Shown here: piece by piece, positions 25,044 to 33,257 of the stretch | Numbering within the stretch: the stretch's first letter is position 1 | Layout: each line of letters opens with the position of its first letter | NCBI RefSeq assembly: GCF_010692725.1 | Contig: NZ_JAAFZB010000095.1 | Span: forward strand, 124,001-188,000 | Length of the DNA: 64,000 nucleotides | Direction: 5' to 3' | Source of the DNA: Flavihumibacter soli | GTDB taxonomy: Bacteria > Bacteroidota > Bacteroidia > Sphingobacteriales > Sphingobacteriaceae | Program-made: the position numbers and the translations under genes | The notes under the pieces: generated by a model | Databases searched by the model: none | What the model saw: the letters and a program-made list of their open reading frames with translations, nothing else | What the model was told of the DNA's origin: nothing

Positions 25044-26410
25044 TATGATAAATTAAGCGGAATAAAAATATTGAACTCGGCATATTCACCCTCTCTTGTG
25101 GAAACTTTCATTTCCCCCTGGTGGCCTTTAGTAATAATATCATAGCTTAATGACAACCCTAGTCCGGTTCCCTCACCTGCGGGCTTTGTTGTAAAAAAAG
25201 GCTGATAAATTTTATCGAGCGCCTTTGGCGGAATACCAAGCCCGTTATCGCGGATCTTTATAAGGATTTTATTTTTATATTTTTTTGTTTGAACAGACAC
25301 TGTCGGTTCATATAGGTTTTCGGAATGTTTCCTTTTCTGGTTGACAGAATAGAACGCATTGGTCAATAAATTGAGAATAACCCGACCCAGATCTTGCGGC
25401 AAAACATTTACTTTCCCTACTGAACTATCGAAGTCAGTCTGCATTATGGCATTGAAACTTTTGTCTTTGGCTCTTAATCCGTGGTAGCTTAAGCGGAGAT
25501 ATTCGTCGGCCAAGGCATTTATATCAACTGGCTCTATTTTACCATTACTGCTTCGGGAATGTTGAAGCATTCCCTTTACTATAGCATCCGCCCGCTTACC
25601 GTGATGTTTTATCTTTGCCAGGTTTTCTTTTAACATCTCCAGAATTTCTGTTTCATTTCCCAGATTTCTGAAGTCCTTTCGTTGCTCTTCCTGCAACTCG
25701 TCAATTAACTCGGCACTTACCTCCGAGAAGTTATTGACAAAATTCAACGGGTTTTGAATTTCATGAGCTATTCCGGCTGTTAATTCACCAAGTGATGCAA
25801 GCTTCTCCTGCTGAATAAGCTGATGCTGCGTGGCACTTAATTCAGCTAATGCCTTTTCAAGATCTTCCTTCTGACTGATGAGTTCCGCTGTCCGCTCCGA
25901 GACCATCATTTCGAGTTCATTTTTTCGAGCTGCTATAATCTTATTTTGCTGCTCTTCAAACTGCCTCTTGAGTCTCTCCTTCTCTAATGCCTTTTGCTGT
26001 TTATTATTATTGACCCACATAATGACAAGCAAAATCAATGAGAAGAGAATACCAGCCTCCATATAACCTTTCCAGGTATTGTAAAGATTCCTGTCAACCG
26101 CCTGCAAGATGTCATTTACAAGAGATATGGCAATAAAGGGAAGTACTCCAATTAACAATGTCCGGCTATGCTTAAGATCGTCCGTTTTATACATGAACAG
26201 GGCAATGGCTATTAATATCAAATGCCAAATCCACTTGGTAATATACTCTGCGTTAAAAGCCACCTCGGCGCCAAGCAAACCAATTCCAATCAGCAGAAAC
26301 CCTCTTAATGGCTTTACAGATAATGAAATACCGTGATCGGAAACTAATGATTTTTGAAGATACCGAATGAGAAAAAAAGCGACCAGAAACGGGGCTAATA
26401 ACATAGACAT
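25043..26410 (-). CDS. Membrane sensor histidine kinase
   Basis: The product has 455 residues. About four membrane helices lie in residues 1-140 with no sizeable periplasmic domain, followed by a coiled coil (about 143-205). The HisKA box is Gly-Ile-Ala-His-Glu-Ile-Gln-Asn-Pro-Leu-Asn-Phe, with phospho-acceptor His around 224. The HATPase domain has an N box (Asn-Leu-Leu-Thr-Asn-Ala), a G1 box (Asp-Asn-Gly-Leu-Gly-Ile) and a G2 box (Gly-Glu-Gly-Thr-Gly-Leu-Gly-Leu). The lack of an external sensor suggests sensing in the membrane or by the coiled-coil region. It is the first gene of the five-gene operon, so the adjoining receiver and receiver-cyclase are its likely partners. Confidence 0.92.
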   Translation of the reverse strand: MSMLLAPFLVAFFLIRYLQKSLVSDHGISLSVKPLRGFLLIGIGLLGAEVAFNAEYITKWIWHLILIAIALFMYKTDDLKHSRTLLIGVLPFIAISLVNDILQAVDRNLYNTWKGYMEAGILFSLILLVIMWVNNNKQQKALEKERLKRQFEEQQNKIIAARKNELEMMVSERTAELISQKEDLEKALAELSATQHQLIQQEKLASLGELTAGIAHEIQNPLNFVNNFSEVSAELIDELQEEQRKDFRNLGNETEILEMLKENLAKIKHHGKRADAIVKGMLQHSRSSNGKIEPVDINALADEYLRLSYHGLRAKDKSFNAIMQTDFDSSVGKVNVLPQDLGRVILNLLTNAFYSVNQKRKHSENLYEPTVSVQTKKYKNKILIKIRDNGLGIPPKALDKIYQPFFTTKPAGEGTGLGLSLSYDIITKGHQGEMKVSTREGEYAEFNIFIPLNLS

Positions 26411-26498
26411 TCAAGCTTATATATAGTAAATTTAATTTAATTATTGGTTGCTCAAGGGAAAATTCAACTTCTCTTGTATTTTGCCAGTAATCAAACAT

Positions 26499-26528
26499 AA
26501 AAAAGCCCTGTCTATTTAATAGCAGGGC
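26499..26528 (-). terminator. Intrinsic terminator of the DUF4114 gene
   Basis: GCCCTG (26505-26510) pairs with CAGGGC (26523-26528). On the minus strand the hairpin is followed by a T run (A run at 26499-26504). It begins about 20 bases past the stop of the gene at 26549. Confidence 0.7.
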
Positions 26529-26548
26529 CGTTTAGATCGATCTATTTT

Positions 26549-27298
26549 TTAATGAACAGGGGTCACTGTCGCATATAATACAACATCATTGAAATCATGG
26601 TCACATTCTGGCAAAGTCCTATTAATGTCTTCAAAGCCAATGATCACCTTGTTCTCCGCCGGATACTCAAATAATACGGTATGGGCTTTGAGTTCATCAT
26701 AGTTTTCCGGATTGAGTTCCTTATTGGAACAAAAATGCGGAGCCTTATCATTCACTTTCCTGGTAGTAAAATCCCATCCCTTTTGAACCAGGACAAATCC
26801 AATGGACATACCCGATTCGAAAACGCCAAGTTTAATTTTATCTCCGGGTTTTAATGTTCCGCCATTATTCGATTGTGCGTGGGGGAACACATACACAATG
26901 TTCTCAATATCTTCGGGCTTTTTAGGTGACTGGCCGGTTTTATAAGCATAATAACCAACCGAATTGGCGAAGCCTGTTCCTTCGGCTACAAATGTGATAT
27001 AAACTTCGGACTTCGCTGTTATTGTCAAATCCGCGTTCTTTAAAAAATCAGGATTTGTTTTCCTTACATCTGTCTTTTCAGGAAGCTTGTCCGTAACGAA
27101 ATTTGAAAGTTCGGATGATACTATATCTTTTTCTGCCAAATTTTTTGGACGTCCCTGTTCGTCATACTCACCCAAATAGCTATACTTTGTAGTGACAAAG
27201 TCAACAGGTGTAGACCCGCCGTTAACCGGCCCTTTATCTTTTTTACAAGAGGTAATTGTAAAAACGAACATAAAAGCGAAAAGTATAAAATTCTTCAT
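26549..27298 (-). CDS. DUF4114-domain lipoprotein
   Basis: The product has 249 residues. The signal peptide ends at a lipobox Cys near 18 followed by Lys-Lys-Asp, the surface-lipoprotein pattern of Bacteroidota. The C-terminal 80 residues carry the DUF4114 hallmark Gly-Phe-Glu-Asp-Ile-Asn-Arg...Cys-Asp-His-Asp-Phe-Asn-Asp-Val-Val-Leu, an Asp-rich pattern that resembles a calcium site. The domain occurs in secreted or surface proteins of unknown role. It stands alone with its own terminator, upstream of the histidine-kinase operon on the same strand. Confidence 0.8.
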   Translation of the reverse strand: MKNFILFAFMFVFTITSCKKDKGPVNGGSTPVDFVTTKYSYLGEYDEQGRPKNLAEKDIVSSELSNFVTDKLPEKTDVRKTNPDFLKNADLTITAKSEVYITFVAEGTGFANSVGYYAYKTGQSPKKPEDIENIVYVFPHAQSNNGGTLKPGDKIKLGVFESGMSIGFVLVQKGWDFTTRKVNDKAPHFCSNKELNPENYDELKAHTVLFEYPAENKVIIGFEDINRTLPECDHDFNDVVLYATVTPVH

Positions 27299-27565
27299 AG
27301 CATGGTATTTAGAGTTATTTTTTATTTATAAAATTAAATCAATAAATATTTGAGACAAGCGTCTTTAATTGACGATCGAAAAACAAATATCCAGCCAGAT
27401 TATATTAAGTTAATTAATTCAATGGCTAAAAGCAATAATTTAACGGAAATTTTGCTGACTAAAGATCCTGCTTATTAATCGTATCGTTAAGAAGTCACCG
27501 CTGTATTACCTGAAGCTATTCGCATAGTTAACAGTAATAATGCAAAGGAAATATTTATGCGAAAT
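27299..27565. other. Intergenic stretch without recognised features
   Basis: AT-rich sequence between the DUF4114 gene and the tRNA terminator. It should contain the promoter of the DUF4114 gene. I see no open frame, repeat or hairpin that stands out. Confidence 0.5.
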
Positions 27566-27598
27566 AAAAAAAGCCTCTCAGATTACTCTGAGAGGCTT
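27566..27598 (-). terminator. Intrinsic terminator after the tRNA genes
   Basis: AAGCCTCTCA (27571-27580) pairs with TGAGAGGCTT (27589-27598) around an 8-base loop. On the minus strand a run of T follows. It lies just downstream of tRNA-Asp. Confidence 0.8.
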
Positions 27599-27604
27599 TA
27601 CCAG

Positions 27605-27678
27605 CGGTCCGGACGGGACTCGAACCCGCGACCCCATGCGTGACAGGCATGTATTCTAACCAGCTGAACTACCGAACC
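27605..27678 (-). tRNA. tRNA-Asp (anticodon GTC)
   Basis: A 74-base cloverleaf. The acceptor strand GGTTCGG pairs with CCGGACC with one G-T pair, the D-loop contains AGCTGG, the anticodon loop CTGTCAC carries GTC, and the T-arm is GCGGGTTCGAGTCCCGT. The CCA end is not encoded. It is 61 bases downstream of tRNA-Lys and probably transcribed with it. Confidence 0.95.
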
Positions 27679-27739
27679 GTTTTACCATTTGTATCTGCTG
27701 GTACAATCCAACAATGGGATAAAGATACAATTTTTTTTG

Positions 27740-27812
27740 TGATCCCGCTGGGACTCGAACCCAGGACCCCAACATTAAAAGTGTTATGCTCTACCAGCTG
27801 AGCTACGGAATC
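27740..27812 (-). tRNA. tRNA-Lys (anticodon TTT)
   Basis: A 73-base cloverleaf. The acceptor strand GATTCCG pairs with CGGGATC, the D-arm contains AGCTCAGCTGGTAGAGC, the anticodon loop CTTTTAA carries TTT, and the T-arm is CTGGGTTCGAGTCCCAG. The CCA end is not encoded. Confidence 0.95.
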
Positions 27813-27977
27813 ATCTTTTTTTAGAACTTCTTTTAAGTGGTTTTCCTTAAAAGTGAGGCAAATATAGGGTTATAATTAATACAGTGCAACAATAAATAAT
27901 TATTAATCGAACTTAAACGCTAACCACTTCATTCTCAACCTAAAATATTCAACGGGCGGAAATAGTGTAAGGCAACC

Positions 27978-29051
27978 CTATGCTACTGTCCCTTCCTTCA
28001 TCTTTTCTGCGTTCTCCGCCAACTGCAGCTGATCTATGATTTCCTGTATGTCACCATTCATTACGTTTGGTAAATTATATATCGTTAACCCTATACGGTG
28101 CTCCGTAACCCTGCCTTGCGGATAGTTATACGTACGCACTTTTGCAGACCGGTCTCCTGTGGCGACCATGGTCTTACGCTTTTTAGAGTCTGCTTCTATT
28201 TTTTTAGCCAGTTCAAGTTCATAGATACGACTTCTTAATACAGCGAAAGCCTTGTCAAAATTCTTTAATTGCGATTTCTGATCCTGGCATTGGGCCACGA
28301 TCCCTGTTGGAATATGAGTCAAACGAACAGCCGAGTAGGTGGTATTCACGGACTGCCCGCCCGGTCCTGAGGAGCAAAATAAATCCTTACGAATATCGCC
28401 CATATTGACTTCAACATCGAACTCATCAGCTTCAGGCAGAACCACAACAGACGCAGCAGACGTATGTACCCTTCCCTGTGTCTCTGTATCCGGTACACGC
28501 TGAACCCGGTGAACACCCGATTCATACTTTAATTGCCCATAGGAGTCATCAGCAAGAACATTAAAGACAACTTCCTTATATCCGCCCGCGGAACCTTCGG
28601 TAACATCCATCACTTCCATCTTCCATCCGCGGCGCTCGCAATAACGGGTATACATACGATAAAGATCTCCGGCAAAAAGCGCTGCTTCATCCCCTCCTGT
28701 ACCTCCTCTGATCTCTACAATAGCATGCTTGGCATCCTCCGGATCCTGGGGAATCAGCATTAGCCTGATCTTCTCCTCCATCTCGTCCTGCTGTTCCAGC
28801 AGCTCGTCCAGGTCCATCTTCACCATTTCACGCATCTCATCATCCTTCTCTGTCGCAAGCAGACCTTTATTGGTGTCTATATTGCTCATTATGTTACTGT
28901 AAATGCGGTACTCTTCAACAATCTTTCCCAGATCCTTGTACTCTTTATTAAGCTGGGCAAAACGTTTCATGTCGCTCATGGCTTCCGGACTACTTAATTC
29001 CCGTTCAACTTCTTCCCAGCGCTCTTTTATTAATTGCAACTTCTGTAACAT
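27978..29051 (-). CDS. prfA: Peptide chain release factor 1
   Basis: The product has 357 residues, the normal length for RF1. The N-terminal coiled-coil domain is followed by Gly-Gly-Thr-Gly-Gly-Asp-Glu-Ala. The codon-recognition Pro-x-Thr motif is Val-Pro-Asp-Thr-Glu-Thr-Gln-Gly-Arg, which marks RF1 and not RF2 (Ser-Pro-Phe). The catalytic block is Gly-Pro-Gly-Gly-Gln-Ser-Val-Asn, whose GGQ triggers peptide release at UAA and UAG. The C-terminal part has [14 protein letters not shown]. It stands alone, downstream of the LpxH-like gene on the same strand and upstream of the tRNA genes. Confidence 0.97.
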   Translation of the reverse strand: MLQKLQLIKERWEEVERELSSPEAMSDMKRFAQLNKEYKDLGKIVEEYRIYSNIMSNIDTNKGLLATEKDDEMREMVKMDLDELLEQQDEMEEKIRLMLIPQDPEDAKHAIVEIRGGTGGDEAALFAGDLYRMYTRYCERRGWKMEVMDVTEGSAGGYKEVVFNVLADDSYGQLKYESGVHRVQRVPDTETQGRVHTSAASVVVLPEADEFDVEVNMGDIRKDLFCSSGPGGQSVNTTYSAVRLTHIPTGIVAQCQDQKSQLKNFDKAFAVLRSRIYELELAKKIEADSKKRKTMVATGDRSAKVRTYNYPQGRVTEHRIGLTIYNLPNVMNGDIQEIIDQLQLAENAEKMKEGTVA

Positions 29052-29157
29052 ATCTCCTTAATCTGAATCCGCCTCTCGGCGTATCTTTTTCTATCCGCTT
29101 TCATAGGGCGCGAACAGACTAGCCCAAAAAATTGAACAAAAGTAGCGCTTTTTTCGG

Positions 29158-29937
29158 TTAACTTATGGTCATCTTATCTGCACGATCACCCGATTCGAAA
29201 TATTGCAGCGAAAGATCGTTTCCGTCGAATACAGCGTACGAATTGTGATTTATCCACTCTCCCAGGTTGATATACCGGCTTTTTTCATCTAATCTGATAT
29301 CAAGCGGAAGGTGTCTGTGCCCGAAGATGAGATAATCAAAGTGCGAATGATTGAGAAGTTCCTTTGAGTAGGTGATAAGCCACTCCCGATCCGCATTCAC
29401 AAACTTCTCTTCCACTGTGCTTGCCAACCGGCTCCTGGCAGACCATTTCTGAGCAATCCCCATACCCAGATTCGGATGCAGCCTCGCAAATAACCATTGG
29501 CAGAATTTACTTCTGAAAACTGTTTTAAGGATCTTGTATCCGGGATCGCCAGGACCCAGGCCATCTCCGTGATGTAAGTAGAATACCTTCCCTTGCCGTT
29601 CTATCACCAGCTCATCAGAGATTATTTCGATATCAAGCTCTTTCTGAAAATAATCAAACATCCACATGTCATGGTTTCCTTTAAACATCACAATGCGCAC
29701 ACCTGCATCAGAAAGCTCGGCTAACTTTCCCAGTAGCCGGACATAACCTTTCGGCACTACCGTTTTATATTCAAACCAGAAATCAAAAACGTCCCCTAGT
29801 AAATACAGTTCACCTGCATTTACCTTGATAGAATCAAGCCAGCGGATGATACGATCTTCCCGCTCCCGGCTTGAGGCATGGTCAGGAACCCCCAAATGAA
29901 AATCGGAAGCGAAATAAATATACTTTCCTGCGATCAT
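29158..29937 (-). CDS. lpxH: UDP-2,3-diacylglucosamine diphosphatase-like phosphoesterase (LpxH)
   Basis: The product has 259 residues from Met at 29937. A longer frame to 29982 adds 15 residues with no family match, so the inner start directly before Ile-Ala-Gly-Lys-Tyr-Ile-Tyr-Phe is preferred. Metallophosphoesterase motifs are all present: Ser-Asp-Phe-His-Leu-Gly, Leu-Gly-Asp-Val-Phe-Asp-Phe-Trp, Lys-Gly-Asn-His-Asp-Met-Trp, His-His-Gly-Asp-Gly, and Gly-His-Arg-His. The Asp-Phe-Trp after the second motif and the Gly-Asp-Gly-Leu-Gly-Pro-Gly-Asp block are typical of LpxH, which cleaves UDP-2,3-diacylglucosamine to lipid X in lipid A synthesis. Bacteroidota often have several LpxH-like proteins, so the exact substrate is less certain than the family. 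Confidence 0.85.
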   Translation of the reverse strand: MIAGKYIYFASDFHLGVPDHASSREREDRIIRWLDSIKVNAGELYLLGDVFDFWFEYKTVVPKGYVRLLGKLAELSDAGVRIVMFKGNHDMWMFDYFQKELDIEIISDELVIERQGKVFYLHHGDGLGPGDPGYKILKTVFRSKFCQWLFARLHPNLGMGIAQKWSARSRLASTVEEKFVNADREWLITYSKELLNHSHFDYLIFGHRHLPLDIRLDEKSRYINLGEWINHNSYAVFDGNDLSLQYFESGDRADKMTIS

Positions 29938-30046
29938 AGGCCGCAAAAGTACATAAAAAACTACAGGCGCCCCCTCGCACAATTAGCAATGTGAATTGAC
30001 GTTTCTAAATTGCTTTTACTATTTTTAATCCCTAACCAAATGATTT

Positions 30047-32182
30047 ATGAAGCATTTTGCATCTCTAACCCTGGCTTTGGCGGCTTTCGTTTATCCCTAT
30101 AGCACGTATGCACAGCACACCAGTCCTCCCTCTACAACTATGACCTACCCGACCACCAAGAAGACAGAAGTAACCGACACCTATTTTGGAACACCCGTCA
30201 AAGACCCATACCGATGGCTTGAAGACGATCGCGCCGCTGATACCAAAGCCTGGGTAGAGTCGCAGAATAAACTAACCCATGACTATCTGTCTAAGATTCC
30301 GTTCCGCAATGAGATTAAAACCAGACTGGAACACCTATGGAATTATGAAAAGTATTCCGCCCCTTTTAAGGAAGGTAGTTATACATATTTTTATAAGAAC
30401 GATGGTTTGCAGAACCAGTCAGTGCTTTACCGGCAAAAAAAAGGTGGTGAACCTGAAATATTCCTTGATCCGAACAAATTTTCAAAGGATGCGACTACAT
30501 CACTCGCCGGAATAGAATTCACTAAAGACGGTACCATGGCCGCATACCAGATATCTGAAGGTGGCTCAGATTGGAGAAAAGTAATTGTCCTGAAGACCGA
30601 TAACAAAAGTATGGTCGGAGATACCCTAAAGGACGTAAAGTTTTCAGGCCTGGCATGGCGGGGCAATGAAGGCTTTTATTACAGCAGTTATGATAAGCCT
30701 GCTAAAGGCAGCCAACTTTCGGGTTTAACACAATATCATAAACTTTATTTTCATAAACTGGGTACTTCCCAAAAGGACGATCAGCTGATTTTCGGAGGTG
30801 ACGCTACACCACGTCGATACATCGGTGCAAGTGTTACAGATGACAATCGCTTTCTCGTTATCTATGCATCTAAATCAACTACTGGAAATGAACTCTATAT
30901 TCAAGACCTGTCAAAACAGGGAAGTGAAATACTAAAAGTGGTCGATAACTTCGATTCCAATCACTCTGTGGTAGACAACGTTGGGAGCAAGCTATACATT
31001 CACACCAACCTCGCTGCACCAAACTATAAGGTCGTCACGGTGGATGCTTCGAATCCTGCCCCGGCGAACTGGAAAGACCTGATCCCTGAAACGAAAAATG
31101 TATTGAGTGTCAGCACGGGCGGCGGAAAAATATTTGCAAATTATTTGAAAGATGCTACCTCGCTGGTTATTCAGTATGACGTGGAAGGAAATATGGAACG
31201 AACAGTCACGCTGCCCGGCGTAGGATCAGCGACTGGATTCAGTGCAAAAAAGGCCGACAAAGAGCTTTACTACACTTTCACCTCCTATGTGTTCCCACCT
31301 ACAATTTTCAAATACAATATTGCTTCGGGTCAGTCGTCTGAATTTAAAAAATCCGGAGTAGATTTCGACCCCTCAAAGTTTGAATCGAAACAGGTCTTTT
31401 ATAAGTCCAAAGACGGGACAAGTATCCCGATGATCATTACTTATAAAAAAGGGCTTGTGATGAATGGCAACAACCCGACACTCTTATATGCATATGGCGG
31501 TTTCGGTGTAAACTTAACTCCGGCGTTCAGCACTTCAAATATAATCCTGCTTGAACAAGGGGGAATCTACGCGGTCCCGAACCTCCGGGGGGGCGGCGAA
31601 TATGGCGAAAACTGGCATCTGGCCGGCACCAAAATGAAGAAGCAAAATGTGTTTGATGATTTCATTGCGGCGGCCGAATACCTGATCGATAATAAGTATA
31701 CATCCAGTAATTACCTGGCAATTGCCGGCGGCTCTAACGGAGGACTTCTGGTCGGAGCAACAATGAGTCAGCGGCCGGACCTCTTTAAGGTCGCTTTTCC
31801 TGCTGTGGGAGTGTTAGATATGCTTCGTTATAATAAATTTACCGCTGGTGCCGGTTGGGCCTACGATTATGGAACTGCAGAGGAGTCGAAAGAGATGTTT
31901 GACTACCTGCTTAAATATTCACCTTACCATGCACTCAAACCCGGAGTATCCTATCCAGCAACCATGATCACTACGGCTGACCATGATGACCGGGTCGTTC
32001 CCGCCCATTCATTTAAATTTGCGGCACGACTCCAGGATTATCATAAGGGAGTAAGTCCGGCAATCATTCGCATTGAAACTAATGCGGGACATGGAGCGGG
32101 TAAGCCTACTGGTAAAATCATTGAAGAACAGGCAGATAAATGGGCCTTTATGCTTTACAATATGGGCCTAACCTTCAAATAG
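30047..32182 (+). CDS. Secreted prolyl oligopeptidase (family S9A)
   Basis: The product has 711 residues. The signal peptide is cleaved near Tyr-Ala-Gln (residues 21-23). The N-terminal seven-bladed propeller region (about 80-440) begins after Asp-Pro-Tyr-Arg-Trp-Leu-Glu-Asp, the usual S9A start. The catalytic alpha/beta-hydrolase domain contains Gly-Gly-Ser563-Asn-Gly-Gly, Asp648 in His-Asp-Asp-Arg-Val-Val and His682 in Ala-Gly-His-Gly-Ala-Gly, so the triad is complete. It cleaves short peptides after proline in the periplasm. The promoter must lie in the roughly 65-110 bases between it and the divergent LpxH-like gene. It is monocistronic, ending at a hairpin shared with the convergent DUF1028 gene. 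Confidence 0.95.
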   Translation: MKHFASLTLALAAFVYPYSTYAQHTSPPSTTMTYPTTKKTEVTDTYFGTPVKDPYRWLEDDRAADTKAWVESQNKLTHDYLSKIPFRNEIKTRLEHLWNYEKYSAPFKEGSYTYFYKNDGLQNQSVLYRQKKGGEPEIFLDPNKFSKDATTSLAGIEFTKDGTMAAYQISEGGSDWRKVIVLKTDNKSMVGDTLKDVKFSGLAWRGNEGFYYSSYDKPAKGSQLSGLTQYHKLYFHKLGTSQKDDQLIFGGDATPRRYIGASVTDDNRFLVIYASKSTTGNELYIQDLSKQGSEILKVVDNFDSNHSVVDNVGSKLYIHTNLAAPNYKVVTVDASNPAPANWKDLIPETKNVLSVSTGGGKIFANYLKDATSLVIQYDVEGNMERTVTLPGVGSATGFSAKKADKELYYTFTSYVFPPTIFKYNIASGQSSEFKKSGVDFDPSKFESKQVFYKSKDGTSIPMIITYKKGLVMNGNNPTLLYAYGGFGVNLTPAFSTSNIILLEQGGIYAVPNLRGGGEYGENWHLAGTKMKKQNVFDDFIAAAEYLIDNKYTSSNYLAIAGGSNGGLLVGATMSQRPDLFKVAFPAVGVLDMLRYNKFTAGAGWAYDYGTAEESKEMFDYLLKYSPYHALKPGVSYPATMITTADHDDRVVPAHSFKFAARLQDYHKGVSPAIIRIETNAGHGAGKPTGKIIEEQADKWAFMLYNMGLTFK

Positions 32183-32206
32183 GCTATTCATTAATTTCCA
32201 CTGTCG

Positions 32207-32238
32207 ACGGCGGGTAAAGAATTTTACCTGCCGTTTTT
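32207..32238. terminator. Shared terminator hairpin between convergent genes
   Basis: ACGGCGGGTAAA (32207-32218) pairs with TTTACCTGCCGT (32223-32234) with one G-T pair. A T run (32234-32238) follows on the plus strand, fitting termination of the prolyl oligopeptidase gene. It touches the stop codon of the minus-strand DUF1028 gene. Confidence 0.7.
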
Positions 32239-33217
32239 ATTGAGCCATGATCCTTTTAAGATCAGCGTCACTGACGGTAAGCAACCCAACTGCCGGGAGT
32301 CGACGGGTCAGTTCCTTCCAATTTTTTTCAGCCGAAAATACACTCTTAAACAAAGTCAGGGATTTTTCTACCTCTTTGTTGTTAGCTAATGTGACGGCCG
32401 TCCAATATTGCATTTCGAGGTTCTCAGGAAGCATCTTCATTGCGGCCCCATATTCCCGCATTGCACCGGGCATATCATTCACTTCTACAGCCAGGTCCCC
32501 CCTGTTCATATGCTCATAGGCTTGCTGAACCTTGTATAAACGCCCCAATTCAATGAGAGGATTTTCGTGATCGTCGACCCTGAGATCCACGCTTCGTTCA
32601 TTCCATGGCTCAGCCTTTGATTTCCCGGGGACCACAATAAGAGCAGCCGACTGCTTGCCGCGAATGTCACCGCCTGCCTGCTGGGCAGCGTTTAAGGCAG
32701 CCATAACCCGTTCAGCAAGCGGGAGTTGCATACTTGTTTCGTAAGCGCTTTCCATTGCTTCAGACACCTTATCTGTGAGCATCATGTTGCTTTGAACTGA
32801 AAACTGCTCCCCCGTAATATGGTCAGCGAACTGTATACATTTAGTGCCTGTGTGAGCCGCAACATTACCTTTGCTATCTACTATTGCTACCTGCCTGACA
32901 TCCCTTCCTTCATCGCGCGATAATAATTCTGTTAGAACTTCCTGTGCGGTTTTTCCTTCCTTTAACAGGGCAAGACCTCTGATGCCAAAAGATTTGTTCG
33001 TAAACGATTGCGTCGCAACCGCACCCACGCCTGCTTCAGCCCAGGAAACTGCTGTGCCCACAGAAAACCAATGGCTCTGAACTCCTACCGCCATCTCCCC
33101 AGTTCGGGCATCCCGTGCGACTATCGAAAAGGTATGAGCGAGCTCAGATGGCCGTAGATTTTGCGAGAAAGCATGTAAGCCTGCGAAACAACAGACAAAT
33201 AAAAACCCATATCTCAT
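32237..33217 (-). CDS. Secreted DUF1028 protein
   Basis: The product has 326 residues. The signal peptide ends near Phe-Ser-Gln (residue 19). The DUF1028 domain occupies about 28-240: His-Thr-Phe-Ser-Ile-Val-Ala-Arg-Asp, Val-Gly-Val-Gln-Ser-His-Trp-Phe-Ser-Val-Gly, Gly-Val-Gly-Ala-Val-Ala-Thr-Gln-Ser, and Gly-Asp-Ile-Arg-Gly-Lys-Gln-Ser-Ala-Ala. The fold is Ntn-hydrolase-like, but no activity is established. The C-terminal 90 residues look like TPR-type helices (Ala-Tyr-Glu-His-Met-Asn-Arg-Gly-Asp-Leu-Ala). It lies 40 bases after the S41 protease gene on the same strand and may be co-transcribed with it. Confidence 0.8.
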   Translation of the reverse strand: MRYGFLFVCCFAGLHAFSQNLRPSELAHTFSIVARDARTGEMAVGVQSHWFSVGTAVSWAEAGVGAVATQSFTNKSFGIRGLALLKEGKTAQEVLTELLSRDEGRDVRQVAIVDSKGNVAAHTGTKCIQFADHITGEQFSVQSNMMLTDKVSEAMESAYETSMQLPLAERVMAALNAAQQAGGDIRGKQSAALIVVPGKSKAEPWNERSVDLRVDDHENPLIELGRLYKVQQAYEHMNRGDLAVEVNDMPGAMREYGAAMKMLPENLEMQYWTAVTLANNKEVEKSLTLFKSVFSAEKNWKELTRRLPAVGLLTVSDADLKRIMAQ

Positions 33218-33257
33218 AAAATTCCAATAAAATGTTGATTATGACGTATGATCCGGC

